From Streptomyces griseus (GTDB lineage Bacteria > Actinomycetota > Actinomycetes > Streptomycetales > Streptomycetaceae): a stretch of 64,000 nt of DNA. The DNA lies in contig NZ_UAVD01000024.1 in NCBI RefSeq assembly GCF_900460065.1, positions 248,001 through 312,000 on the forward strand, written 5' to 3'. This document shows positions 49,879-58,847 of this stretch, one piece after another (position 1 is the stretch's first letter; each line of letters starts with the position of its first letter). The notes below the pieces were generated by a model, which was not told the DNA's origin, did no database searches, and saw only the letters and a program-made list of their open reading frames with translations. The translations under genes were made by a program, and so were the position numbers.

Positions 49879-51564
49879 TCAGGCGCCGGAGAGCGGGATT
49901 GGCGGTGCGGCCGGCAGGACATGGTCGCCCGCCTTGTCCGTGCTCAGGCACAGCGAGCAGACCACGGCGTCATGGGCCGGGCAGGCGGCCAGATCCGGGC
50001 GCTCGAAGGTCTGCCGGCAGACGTGGCAGTCGTACGTGACCGCGCTCGGGTTGCCCTCGGCGTCCAGCAGCGGCACCGGGATGCCGTCGTCGCTCCGGCG
50101 CAGGTAGTACCGGCCCCGGGTGACGACCGCCATGACCGGGGTGAGGACGAAGGCGATCACCACGGCGGCCACGGGGGAGTACGGCTGGAGCGTGTCCCCG
50201 AAGGCGTGGAAGTACATCGCGATGGAGAGCCCGGACGCGGCCGTGAACGCGGTCACGCCGACCGGGTTGACCGCGTAGAGCATGCCCCGGCGGAACTCCG
50301 GCGCGTGCGGGGACAGCTTCAGCAGGTACTTGTTGACGCCGATGTCCGTGGCGACGGTGACCACCCAGGCGATGGCGCAGTTGGAGTAGAAGCCCAGGAT
50401 GCTGTTGAGGAAGCTGAACATGTCGGCCTCCATCAGGATCAGCGCGAAGGCCAGGTTGACCAGGACGAAGATCATGCGGCCGGGGTAGTGCTTGGTGACG
50501 CGGGTGAAGGAGTTCGTCCACGCCAGCGAGCCGGAGTAGGCGTTCGTGACGTTGATCTTGATCTGGCTGATCACGACCAGCACCACGGCCAGCGGGACCA
50601 CCAGCCAGGACGGCATCATCGCGTCGAACGCCCCGCGGAACTGCTGGATCGGCTCGGTCGCCGCGGCCGGTCCCACCTCGGAGAGGACGTAGACGGCGAG
50701 GAAGACCCCGATGGCCTGCTTGATCGCCCCGAGCACCACCCAGCCGGGCCCGGCCATGACCATCGCCGTCCACCAACCGCGCCGGTTCGCCTCGGTCTTC
50801 GGCGGCATGAAGCGCAGGTAGTCGATCTGCTCACCGATCTGCGCGATGAGCGAGAGGCAGACGCCCGCCCCGAGCAGCACGGAGGCCGTGTTCAGACTGC
50901 CCTCGCCGTCGGTGCCCGCGTAGGCGAGGAAGCTGTCGACCGTGCCGGGGTCGGTGGCGACCAGATAGACCAGCGGGCCGACCATCAGCAGCAGCCAGAT
51001 GGGGGTGGTCCACACCTGGAGCTTGCTGAGCGCCTTCATCCCGTAGATGACCAACGGGATGACCATGAGGGTGGAGACGGCGTAGCCGAGCCACAACGGC
51101 AGCCCGAAGCCGAGCTTGAGGCCCTGGGCCATGATCGCGCCTTCGAGGGCGAAGAAGATGACGGTGAAGCTGGCGAAGATGACGCCGGTGAGGACCGATC
51201 CGTAGTAGCCGAAGCCGGAGCCCCGGGTGATCAGGTCCAGATCGATGTTGTAGCGGGCCGCGTAGTAGGCGAGCGGGAAGCCCGTGATGAAGATGAGGGC
51301 CGCCGCGACGGTGATCGCGACCAGGGCGTTGCCGGTGCCGTGGGCCATGGCGATCCCGGCCCCGATGGAGAAGTCGGCCATGTAGGCGATGCCGCCGAGC
51401 GCGGTGGTCGCGACGACCATCGGGGTCCAGCGGCGGTAGGCGCGCGGCGCGAAGCGGAGGGTGTAGTCCTCCAGCGTCTCCCGCACCGCCTGGGGTTCGT
51501 CAGGAGCGGCGGGCGGTGCGGGGTCCGGCGGGGACGGTTCGGCGAGTTGCGTGCGGGTATCCAT
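49879..51564 (-). CDS. NCS1 family purine/cytosine permease with C-terminal Cys/His tail
   Basis: This 561-aa permease has twelve helices. It carries GIAYMADFSIGAGIAMAHG, GSGFGYYGSVLTGVIFASF and NAYSGSLAWTNSFTR, as in cytosine permease (CodB) relatives. After helix 12 there is an extra tail with C-x2-C-x11-C-x2-H-x4-C-x2-C, a likely zinc-binding treble-clef module, which ordinary NCS1 proteins lack. The substrate could be a purine, pyrimidine, hydantoin or thiamine precursor. A TAGCGT box lies 8 nt before the ATG without a ribosome binding site. Confidence 0.9.
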   Translation of the reverse strand: MDTRTQLAEPSPPDPAPPAAPDEPQAVRETLEDYTLRFAPRAYRRWTPMVVATTALGGIAYMADFSIGAGIAMAHGTGNALVAITVAAALIFITGFPLAYYAARYNIDLDLITRGSGFGYYGSVLTGVIFASFTVIFFALEGAIMAQGLKLGFGLPLWLGYAVSTLMVIPLVIYGMKALSKLQVWTTPIWLLLMVGPLVYLVATDPGTVDSFLAYAGTDGEGSLNTASVLLGAGVCLSLIAQIGEQIDYLRFMPPKTEANRRGWWTAMVMAGPGWVVLGAIKQAIGVFLAVYVLSEVGPAAATEPIQQFRGAFDAMMPSWLVVPLAVVLVVISQIKINVTNAYSGSLAWTNSFTRVTKHYPGRMIFVLVNLAFALILMEADMFSFLNSILGFYSNCAIAWVVTVATDIGVNKYLLKLSPHAPEFRRGMLYAVNPVGVTAFTAASGLSIAMYFHAFGDTLQPYSPVAAVVIAFVLTPVMAVVTRGRYYLRRSDDGIPVPLLDAEGNPSAVTYDCHVCRQTFERPDLAACPAHDAVVCSLCLSTDKAGDHVLPAAPPIPLSGA

Positions 51565-51572
51565 GGCGGGGG

Positions 51573-51578
51573 ACGCTA
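51573..51578 (-). promoter_or_regulatory. Candidate -10 box of the NCS1 permease gene, leaderless start
   Basis: TAGCGT on the minus strand ends 8 nt before the ATG, and no ribosome binding site is present. It is the same layout as at bdhA. The -35 is unclear. Confidence 0.4.
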
Positions 51579-51682
51579 GGCAGCCGCCGTTTCCCGCGCG
51601 TACGGCCGGTGTGAAGGCGGCGTTACGGTATACCAGCGGGACGTCAGGGGGTGCCGGGAGGGCTGCGGTTCGTGCCCGCGCC

Positions 51683-53155
51683 TCAGGGGGCGATGCCCAC
51701 CCCGTCGATCCGGCTCCAGGCCCGCTCCTGACCGGCGGTCATGGCGGGCCAGCCGAGCCCGCCCGGCCGGGGCAGCACCCGGGAGGCGTACGGGGAGGGC
51801 CGGAACCCCGGATCGTAGAAGCACCCCGTGCCGTACGTCCGGTCGAAGGCGGCGCACGAGGCGGCCAGCGAACGCGCGGTGGGCTTGCGGCCGCTGCGGG
51901 CCCAACGGTCAAGTGCTGCAATGGAGTTGGCGTACTCAGCGCTGCTGAGCCCGCTGTGCTCGCGCTCCCGGGTGAAGGACTGCACGAGCCGGTGCTCCCG
52001 GCCCGCGCCCCGCAGCGTGGCCCGGTAGGCGGACTCGTGCTCGACGAAGGCCGTGGGGTCGTCGATCGCGTGCAGCGTGAGGACGGGCAGGGACACCCGC
52101 CCGGTCAAGTCGCTGTCCCACGAGAGGTCCCGGCGCGCGCCCGGATCCGCCGAGAATCGCTCCACGCCCGCGTTCAGCGCCCGGTCGTCGTGCGAGCCGG
52201 TATACCGCACACCCCGGTTGGAGAAGGGGTTACGTCCCTCCAGCCGGGTCGAGACGATGTCGCGGAAGGTGAACGTCGCGAACCGCAGATGCGACTCCAG
52301 GGACCGCTCCGGGATCCCGGTGACGGCCAGGATGTCGTCCAGGTTGCGCTGCTGGAGCGCGCTCCGGCCGGCCGGTTCGGCGTCGAACCCCGTGCACTCG
52401 CGCAGCCGGGCGCTCAGCCCGGCGGACGTCATCGTGGAGTCCGGGCGCAGCCCCTGCCACAGCGGGTACCGCGGCTCGGTGGGACGCGGGTGGTTGCCGC
52501 AGTAGTACTGGTAGACCACGCGCAGGTCCACCCGGTAGTCGTAGCCGCGCGAACCGCCGCCCAGGACGCCGTTGGTCAGCAGCACCCCGTCGTAGGCCCC
52601 GGGCTTCGTGCCGTACGTCTCCGCGACCTTGGCGGCGACGTTCCCGCCCCAGGACTGGCCGTGCAGATAGGTACGCCCCGGCTTCCCGAACCGGTCGGTG
52701 AAGACCCGGCGCACGCTCTCGGTGTCGGCCGCCGCCATCCGCGTCCCGTAGCCGCCGCGCCGGTAGGAGGAGCCCGCCCAGGCGTACCCCTCCTCCACCA
52801 TGACGGCCCAGCGCTCCAGGTCCTCGGTCGAGCGGGCCGGGTCCGACGCGTCGCCCAGGTCGGGCCCGCCGTGGGCGTGCACCACCAGGGAGCCGTTCCA
52901 GCGGATCGGGACGGCGAGCGCGTAATGCGCCCCGTTCCCGTCCTGGCCCGTGTAACACCGCGCCTTTCCGGCCAGCACCTCCGGGCAGTCGGCGACCGCC
53001 GGCGCCCCGGCCGGGGAGGGCTCCGCGGGGACTGCCGGGGCCTCGCCGGCCACGCCGAGGAGCAGGGCCGCGACCGCGGCGGCGAGCGCGGCGGAGCGCA
53101 ACCTGCGACGGCGGTACAGCGGCAGTACGGGGGCGGGCGCGTGGGGGGAGTTCAC
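51683..53155 (-). CDS. Secreted alpha/beta hydrolase, substrate unknown
   Basis: This 490-aa protein has a signal peptide (RRRRLRSAALAAAVAALLLGVAG). The nucleophile is GQSWGG near residue 170, with a later Asp in HAIDDPTAFV and His candidates in REREHSGLS. The oxyanion segment is VVHAHGGPDLGD. It resembles other secreted Streptomyces esterases/peptidases distantly, including the one at 8444, but I cannot name a family with confidence. The GTG start follows AGGAG. It is divergent from the peptidase operon. Confidence 0.75.
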   Translation of the reverse strand: MNSPHAPAPVLPLYRRRRLRSAALAAAVAALLLGVAGEAPAVPAEPSPAGAPAVADCPEVLAGKARCYTGQDGNGAHYALAVPIRWNGSLVVHAHGGPDLGDASDPARSTEDLERWAVMVEEGYAWAGSSYRRGGYGTRMAAADTESVRRVFTDRFGKPGRTYLHGQSWGGNVAAKVAETYGTKPGAYDGVLLTNGVLGGGSRGYDYRVDLRVVYQYYCGNHPRPTEPRYPLWQGLRPDSTMTSAGLSARLRECTGFDAEPAGRSALQQRNLDDILAVTGIPERSLESHLRFATFTFRDIVSTRLEGRNPFSNRGVRYTGSHDDRALNAGVERFSADPGARRDLSWDSDLTGRVSLPVLTLHAIDDPTAFVEHESAYRATLRGAGREHRLVQSFTREREHSGLSSAEYANSIAALDRWARSGRKPTARSLAASCAAFDRTYGTGCFYDPGFRPSPYASRVLPRPGGLGWPAMTAGQERAWSRIDGVGIAP

Positions 53156-53420
53156 GGGGGCGGCTCCTGGCTCTCTGCCCGGCGCGGACGTGCGCCGGGA
53201 TGCCGGGATGCTAGGAAGCGCCGCACCCGGGGGAGAAGCCCCGCGCGCATTGCGTTCATAGAGTTCGCCCCGGCCGCCCGGTGCGGGCCACCGGCGGAGC
53301 AGTGGCGGGAGCGAAGCCGGGAGCGGCCGTGGCCGAGGCCGACGGGACCACTGGAGGGACCTTCGGCGGACTGGACCTCTGACGGGCCGCCCCTCCCTGG
53401 CCCGCGCCGCTCACGGCGCG

Positions 53421-53426
53421 TACGGT
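53421..53426 (+). promoter_or_regulatory. Candidate -10 box of the peptidase operon
   Basis: TACGGT lies 8 nt before the ATG of the M55 gene, with no ribosome binding site between. This fits a leaderless transcript. The rest of the 279-bp divergent gap shows no gene. Confidence 0.4.
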
Positions 53427-53434
53427 GTGGCGGC

Positions 53435-54268
53435 ATGAAGATCCTCATCAGCGCGGACATGGAAGGCGCCACCGGAGTGACCTGGCCGGCCGACGTGCTG
53501 CCGGGGACCCCGCAGTGGGAGCGCTGCCGGTCGATGTTCACCTCGGACGTGAACGCGGCGGCACTGGGCTTCTACGAGGGCGGCGCCGACGAGGTCCTGG
53601 TCAACGAGGCCCACTGGTCGATGCGCAACCTGCTGCTGGAGCACATGGACGAACGCGTCCAGATGCTCACCGGCAAGCACAAGTCGCTGTCCATGGTCGA
53701 GGGCATCCAGCACGGCGACGTGGACGCGGTGGCCTTCGTCGGCTACCACACCGGAGCCGGCGCCGAGGGCGTCCTCGCCCACACCTACCTCGCCAACTCG
53801 ATCACCGGCGTCTGGCTGAACGGGATCCGCGCGAGCGAGGGGCTGCTCAACGCGCACGTCGCCGCCGAGTACGGCGTGCCCGTCGTCCTCGTCACCGGCG
53901 ATGACCTGACCTGTGTGGACGCCGAGGGATACGCCCCCGGCGCCCGGAAGGTCGCCGTCAAGGACCACGTCTCCCGCTACGCCGCCGTGTGCCGCACCCC
54001 CGCCCGTACCGCCGCCGACATCAGGGCGGCGGCGAAGGCGGCCACCGCGCTCGCGGGGCGTCGGGCCCCCGTCACCGGGAAGACGTTCACCGTCGAGCTG
54101 GAGTTCGACGCCGAACATCTGGCGGCGGCCGCGACCGTGGTCCCCGGAGTCGCCCCGAGCGGGGAGAGGCGCGTCGCGTACACCAGCGCGACGATGTACG
54201 AAGGAATTCGCACGTTCAAGGCGGTGACGACGATCGTGTCGGCCGCTGTGGAGGAACAGTATGGCTGA
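53435..54268 (+). CDS. dppA: M55 family D-aminopeptidase (DppA-like)
   Basis: This 277-aa zinc enzyme matches DppA closely: Asp8 and Glu10 in SADMEG, His60 in NEAHWSM, His in GYHTGAG, the catalytic His in LAHTYLA and Glu in IRASEG. DppA releases N-terminal D-amino acids such as D-Ala from short peptides and forms a decamer. It heads a four-peptidase operon and overlaps the next gene by 8 bp. Length is normal. Confidence 0.93.
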   Translation: MKILISADMEGATGVTWPADVLPGTPQWERCRSMFTSDVNAAALGFYEGGADEVLVNEAHWSMRNLLLEHMDERVQMLTGKHKSLSMVEGIQHGDVDAVAFVGYHTGAGAEGVLAHTYLANSITGVWLNGIRASEGLLNAHVAAEYGVPVVLVTGDDLTCVDAEGYAPGARKVAVKDHVSRYAAVCRTPARTAADIRAAAKAATALAGRRAPVTGKTFTVELEFDAEHLAAAATVVPGVAPSGERRVAYTSATMYEGIRTFKAVTTIVSAAVEEQYG

Positions 54269-55604
54269 CGCCCCCGACCTGCTCGGCCCCGTCGACCGGC
54301 AGGCTCTCGACGAAGCGGTGACGTTCACCTCCGAACTCATCCGCATCGACACCACCAACCGGGGCGGCGGAGACTGCCGGGAACGGCCGGCCGCCGAATA
54401 CGTCGCCCAGCGGCTCGCCGACGCCGGAATCGAACCGACGCTGCTGGAGCGGACCCCCGGCCGGACCAACGTGGTCGCCCGGATCCCCGGCACCGACCCG
54501 TCGGCCGACGCGCTGCTCGTCCACGGCCACCTCGACGTGGTGCCCGCCGAGCCCGCCGACTGGAGCGTGCACCCCTTCTCCGGCGAGGTGAGCGACGGAG
54601 TCGTGTGGGGGAGGGGCGCCGTCGACATGAAGAACATGGACGCGATGGTCCTCTCCGTCGTCCGGAGCTGGGCCCGCGAGGGCTTCCGCCCGGCACGCGA
54701 CATCGTCATCGCCTACACCGCCGACGAGGAGGACAGCGCCGTCGACGGCTCCGGCTTCCTCGTCGATCAGCACCCCGAGCTGTTCGAGGGCTGCACGGAG
54801 GGCATCAGCGAGTCGGGAGCCTTCACCTTCCACGCCGGCGACGGGCTCTCGCTGTACCCGATCGCGGCGGGCGAGCGCGGCACCGGCTGGCTGAAGCTGA
54901 CCGCCGAGGGCCGGGCCGGCCACGGCTCCAAGGTCAACCGGGAGAACGCGGTGAGCGCCCTGGCCGCCGCCGTCGCCCGGATCGGCGCACACGAGTGGCC
55001 CATCCGCCTCACCCCGACCGTCCGTGCGGCGATCACCGAGATCGCCGCCCTGCACGGCATCACCGCCGACCTCGACGATCCGCACGTCGACGTCGCCCAA
55101 CTCCTCGGCAAGCTCGGCCCCGCCGCGTCCCTGGTCGAGAACACCGTCCGCAACAGCAGCAACCCGACGATGCTGGACGCCGGTTACAAGGTCAACGTCA
55201 TCCCCGGCCACGCCACCGCCTTCGTCGACGGCCGGATGGTCCCCGGCGGCGACGAGGAGTTCCACGCGACGCTGGACCGGCTCACCGGGCCCTCGGTCTC
55301 CTGGGAGTTCCACCACCGTGAGCAGGCCCTGACGGCCCCCGTCGACTCACCGACCTACGCCAAGCTGCGCGCCGCCGTCGAGCGGTTCGACCCGGACGCG
55401 CACACCGTCCCGTACTGCATGTCGGGCGGCACCGACGCCAAGCAGTTCTCCCGCCTCGGCATCACCGGCTACGGCTTCACCCCGCTGAAGCTGCCCGTCG
55501 GCTTCGACTACCAGCGGCTTTTCCACGGAGTGGACGAGCGCGTCCCCGTCGACGCCCTCCACTTCGGCGTCCGCGTCCTCGACCACTACCTGCGCACCGC
55601 CTGA
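54261..55604 (+). CDS. M20 family metallopeptidase
   Basis: This 447-aa di-zinc hydrolase has metal ligands in VHGHLDVVP (His), GRGAVDMKNMD (Asp) and TADEEDS (catalytic and ligand Glu), and a late His/Asp region near SGGTDAKQFS. The lid domain follows RAGHGSKVN. Members are carboxypeptidases or dipeptidases/deacylases. Place in the operon supports cytosolic peptide breakdown. Confidence 0.92.
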   Translation: MADAPDLLGPVDRQALDEAVTFTSELIRIDTTNRGGGDCRERPAAEYVAQRLADAGIEPTLLERTPGRTNVVARIPGTDPSADALLVHGHLDVVPAEPADWSVHPFSGEVSDGVVWGRGAVDMKNMDAMVLSVVRSWAREGFRPARDIVIAYTADEEDSAVDGSGFLVDQHPELFEGCTEGISESGAFTFHAGDGLSLYPIAAGERGTGWLKLTAEGRAGHGSKVNRENAVSALAAAVARIGAHEWPIRLTPTVRAAITEIAALHGITADLDDPHVDVAQLLGKLGPAASLVENTVRNSSNPTMLDAGYKVNVIPGHATAFVDGRMVPGGDEEFHATLDRLTGPSVSWEFHHREQALTAPVDSPTYAKLRAAVERFDPDAHTVPYCMSGGTDAKQFSRLGITGYGFTPLKLPVGFDYQRLFHGVDERVPVDALHFGVRVLDHYLRTA

Positions 55605-55646
55605 CCGCCTGCCGACCCGATCCGCGCCCCGGGGGGACCGACCAAC

Positions 55647-57662
55647 GTGAACACCGTGCCAGCAGCCCCGTACGGAACCTGGCCGTCGCCGGTCGACGCG
55701 GCACTCGCCGCCTCGCACGACGGCCGCCCCGACCACCTCGGCACCATCGGGGACGAGGTGTGGTGGACCGAGCCGCGCCCCGCCGAGAACGGCCGGCGCG
55801 CCCTGATGCGCCGCCGCGCCGACGGCACCACGGCCCCCGTGCTGCCCGCCCCCTGGAACATCCGCAGCCGGGTGATCGAGTACGGCGGCCAGCCCTGGGC
55901 GGGCACCGTGCGCGAGAGGGGCGAACTCCTCGTGGTGTTCGTCCACTTCGCCGACCAGCGGCTGTACGCGTACGCCCCCGACGGGCCCGCGGCGCCGTGG
56001 CCGCTCACCCCGGTGTCGGACGTCGGCGGCGGGCTGCGCTGGGCGGACCCGCAGGTGCGCCCGGAGCACGGGGCGGCGGGCGAGGTCTGGTGCGTGCTGG
56101 AGGAGTTCACCGGACCCGCGCTCACCGACGTGCGGCGCGTCGTCGCCGCCGTGCCGCTCGACGGTTCGGCGGCCGACGACCGGGCGGCGGTCCGCGAACT
56201 CTCCGACGACCGGCACCGGTTCGTCACCGGCCCCAAGGTCTCCCACGACGGCCGACGGGCGGCCTGGATCGCCTGGGACCACCCCCGGATGCCGTGGGAC
56301 GGCACGGTGGTCATGCTGGCGGAGATCGACGGAACGGGCGGGTTCACCGGCGTACGGCCCCTGGTCGGCGATCTCGACGAATCGGTCTGCCAGGTGGAGT
56401 GGGACCGCGACGGCAGCCTGTTGTTCGTCTCCGACCTCGCCGACTGGTGGGAGCTCCAGCGCATCCGCCCCGACGCGGTCGCCGGCGGCGCGGTCCCCAG
56501 CAGCCGCCTCCTGCCGCCCCGGGGCGAGGAGTTCGGCGGTCCGCTCTGGAAGATCGGGCTGCGCTGGTTCCATCCGCTGGACAACGGACTGATCGCGGTC
56601 CTGCACGGCAGGGGCGGCCTGCGGCTCGGCATCCTCGACCCGGAGACCGGGGAACTCGCCGACGTGCCGGGCCCCTGGACCTCCTGGTCCGACACGCTCG
56701 CCGTCCACGGCAGCCGGGTCGTCGGCGTCGCGGCGAGCCCCCGCAGCAGCCCCGAGGTCGTCGAGCTGGACACCGCGACCGGGCACACCCGCGTCATCGG
56801 CGCACCCCACCACGACGCGGTCGACCCCGCGTACTACCCGGTGCCCGAGGACCGCACCTTCACCGGCCCCGACGGCCGCGGGATCCACGCCCACATCTAC
56901 CCGCCGCACAGCCCCGACCGCACCGGGCCCGAGGGCGAGAAGCCCCCGTACGTCGTCTGGGCGCACGGCGGGCCCACCGGCCACGCCCCGCTCGTCCTGG
57001 ACCTGGAGATCGCCTACTTCACCTCGCGCGGCATCGGTGTGGCCGAGGTCAACTACGGCGGCTCCACCGGCTACGGCCGCGGCTACCGCGAGCTCCTGCG
57101 CGGCCAGTGGGGCGTCGTCGACGTCGCCGACTGCGCGGCCGTCGCCTCGGCCCTCGTCGAGGAGGGCGCCGCCGACCCGGACAGGCTCGCCGTCCGGGGC
57201 GGCAGCGCGGGTGGCTGGACCACCGCGGCGTCACTGACCGGTACCGACGTCTACGCCTGCGGGACGATCCTCTACCCGATCCTGGATCTCGAGGGGTGGG
57301 CCACGGACGAGACCCACGATTTCGAGTCGCGGTACCTGGAGTCCCTCGTCGGACCGTTCGCCGAGGTGCCCGAGCGCTACCGGGAACGCTCGCCGCTCCA
57401 CCGGGCCGACCGGCTGAGCACCCCCTTCCTGCTCCTCCAGGGCCTGGACGACGTGATCTGCCCGCCCGCACAGTGCGAGCGGTTCCTCGCCGCCCTCGAC
57501 GGCCGGGGCGTCGCCCACGCCTACATCGCCTTCGAGGGCGAGGGCCACGGCTTCCGGCGCGTGGAGACCATGGTCCGCGCACTGGAGGCCGAACTCTCCC
57601 TCTACGCGCAGACATTCGGTATCGACCGCCCCGATGTGCCGTTCCTGGAGCTGACCACGTGA
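55647..57662 (+). CDS. S9 family prolyl oligopeptidase
   Basis: This 671-aa protein has an N-terminal beta-propeller (about 20-400) and a C-terminal alpha/beta hydrolase. The catalytic Ser lies in RGGSAGGWTT, Asp in GLDDVICP and His in EGHGFRR. NYGGSTGYGRGYRELLRGQWG is the acylaminoacyl-peptidase-like oxyanion region. No signal peptide is seen, so it acts in the cytosol on short peptides. The GTG start lies 42 bp after the M20 gene behind GGGGGGA. Confidence 0.93.
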   Translation: MNTVPAAPYGTWPSPVDAALAASHDGRPDHLGTIGDEVWWTEPRPAENGRRALMRRRADGTTAPVLPAPWNIRSRVIEYGGQPWAGTVRERGELLVVFVHFADQRLYAYAPDGPAAPWPLTPVSDVGGGLRWADPQVRPEHGAAGEVWCVLEEFTGPALTDVRRVVAAVPLDGSAADDRAAVRELSDDRHRFVTGPKVSHDGRRAAWIAWDHPRMPWDGTVVMLAEIDGTGGFTGVRPLVGDLDESVCQVEWDRDGSLLFVSDLADWWELQRIRPDAVAGGAVPSSRLLPPRGEEFGGPLWKIGLRWFHPLDNGLIAVLHGRGGLRLGILDPETGELADVPGPWTSWSDTLAVHGSRVVGVAASPRSSPEVVELDTATGHTRVIGAPHHDAVDPAYYPVPEDRTFTGPDGRGIHAHIYPPHSPDRTGPEGEKPPYVVWAHGGPTGHAPLVLDLEIAYFTSRGIGVAEVNYGGSTGYGRGYRELLRGQWGVVDVADCAAVASALVEEGAADPDRLAVRGGSAGGWTTAASLTGTDVYACGTILYPILDLEGWATDETHDFESRYLESLVGPFAEVPERYRERSPLHRADRLSTPFLLLQGLDDVICPPAQCERFLAALDGRGVAHAYIAFEGEGHGFRRVETMVRALEAELSLYAQTFGIDRPDVPFLELTT

Positions 57663-58621
57663 CCCGTGCGGACCACGGCCCGGCCGTGCCCCTCGCCCGG
57701 CCGCCCCGGCTGCGTCCCGGCTCCCGGGTCGCCGTCGTCGCGCCCAGCGGCCCGGTCCCCGCCGACCGGCTGGAGAAGGGCCTCGCCGTCCTGCGCGCCT
57801 GGGGACTCGAACCCGTCGTCGGCGCCCACGTGCTCACCGTGCACCCGGAGCTGGACTATCTCGCCGGGCCGGACACGGGCCGGGCGGCGGACCTCGAGCG
57901 GGCGTGGTGCGACCCGTCCGTGGACGCCGTGTTCTGCGCCCGGGGAGGATACGGCGCCCACCGGATGGTCGACCTGGTCGACTGGGCGGCGGTCCGGGCC
58001 GCCGGGCCCAAGGCGTTCGTCGGCTACAGCGACATCACGGTCCTGCACGAGGCGTTCGCCCTGCGCGCCGGTTTCGCGACCCTGCACGGGCCGATGGTCG
58101 CCACCGAGACGTTCCTCGACGACGCGGCGACCCGCGAGCACCTGCGCGCCACTCTCTTCGCCCCGGAGACCGTCACCACCCTCGGCCTGGAGTCGGCCGG
58201 GTCCCTGGTCCCCGGCCGGGCGCGGGGTGTCCTGTACGGCGGCTGCGTCAGCCTGCTCGCCGCCGGCACCGGCGCCCCGGGCGGGCGGGCCCACGCCCGG
58301 GGCGGGCTGCTGGTGATCGAGGACACCGGGGAGGAGCCCTACCGGCTGGACGGCATCCTCACCCGGCTCCTGCGGTCCGGCGCCCTCGACTCGGTCGCCG
58401 GGGTGGCCTGCGGCTCCTGGCAGGAGTGCGGCCCGTACGAGAAGATCCGCGCCGTGCTCGCCGACCGGCTGGGCCCGCTGGGCATACCCGTGGTCGAGGA
58501 GCTGGGCTTTGGCCACGGTGCGACCGCCCTGACGATCCCGCTGGGCGTGCCCGCCGTGCTCGACGCACCGGCGGACGGCGGGCGGTGCACCCTGACCGTC
58601 GACACGCCCGCCCTGCGCTGA
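57659..58621 (+). CDS. S66 family LD-carboxypeptidase
   Basis: This 320-aa enzyme has the S66 nucleophile in FVGYSDITVLHEA, the Glu in LLVIEDTGEEPYRLD and the His in GFGHGATALTIPLG. CARGGYGAHRMVDLVDW is the binding loop. Family members cut the L,D bond of murein tetrapeptides during cell-wall recycling, or cleave microcin-like peptides. GTGA overlaps the S9 stop, so translation is coupled. With the M55 enzyme it points to D-amino-acid-containing peptides. Confidence 0.93.
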   Translation: MTRADHGPAVPLARPPRLRPGSRVAVVAPSGPVPADRLEKGLAVLRAWGLEPVVGAHVLTVHPELDYLAGPDTGRAADLERAWCDPSVDAVFCARGGYGAHRMVDLVDWAAVRAAGPKAFVGYSDITVLHEAFALRAGFATLHGPMVATETFLDDAATREHLRATLFAPETVTTLGLESAGSLVPGRARGVLYGGCVSLLAAGTGAPGGRAHARGGLLVIEDTGEEPYRLDGILTRLLRSGALDSVAGVACGSWQECGPYEKIRAVLADRLGPLGIPVVEELGFGHGATALTIPLGVPAVLDAPADGGRCTLTVDTPALR

Positions 58622-58762
58622 CGCGCTCTCCTCCCGGGCCGCGCCCGGGCGCTCCCGTCCGGCCCGCCCGGAGTCCGGACGGGACTGCCCGTCCCCGGCC
58701 CGCCCGGATGTGTGCGTCCGCGCGGGGAACGTGAACATCCGTCAAGAACCGCTGACCGTACG

Positions 58763-58824
58763 TTGACACGGGCGTGAGCTCTGTCACAGCATGGGCACGG
58801 GCCCAATACTTACCGGTCGGTAAG
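58763..58824 (+). promoter_or_regulatory. TTGACA promoter element and TetR-type palindrome
   Basis: TTGACA lies at 58763-58768. Further down, CTTACCG-GT-CGGTAAG at 58809-58824 is a perfect inverted repeat with 7-bp arms. It is 14 bp before the GGAGGT site of the CocE-type gene. Such ACCGG/CCGGT-centred palindromes are typical TetR operators, and a bound repressor would block transcription or the leader. No regulator gene adjoins it. Confidence 0.55.
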
Positions 58825-58847
58825 GTGTCCTCGGTGTGGAGGTCTTC

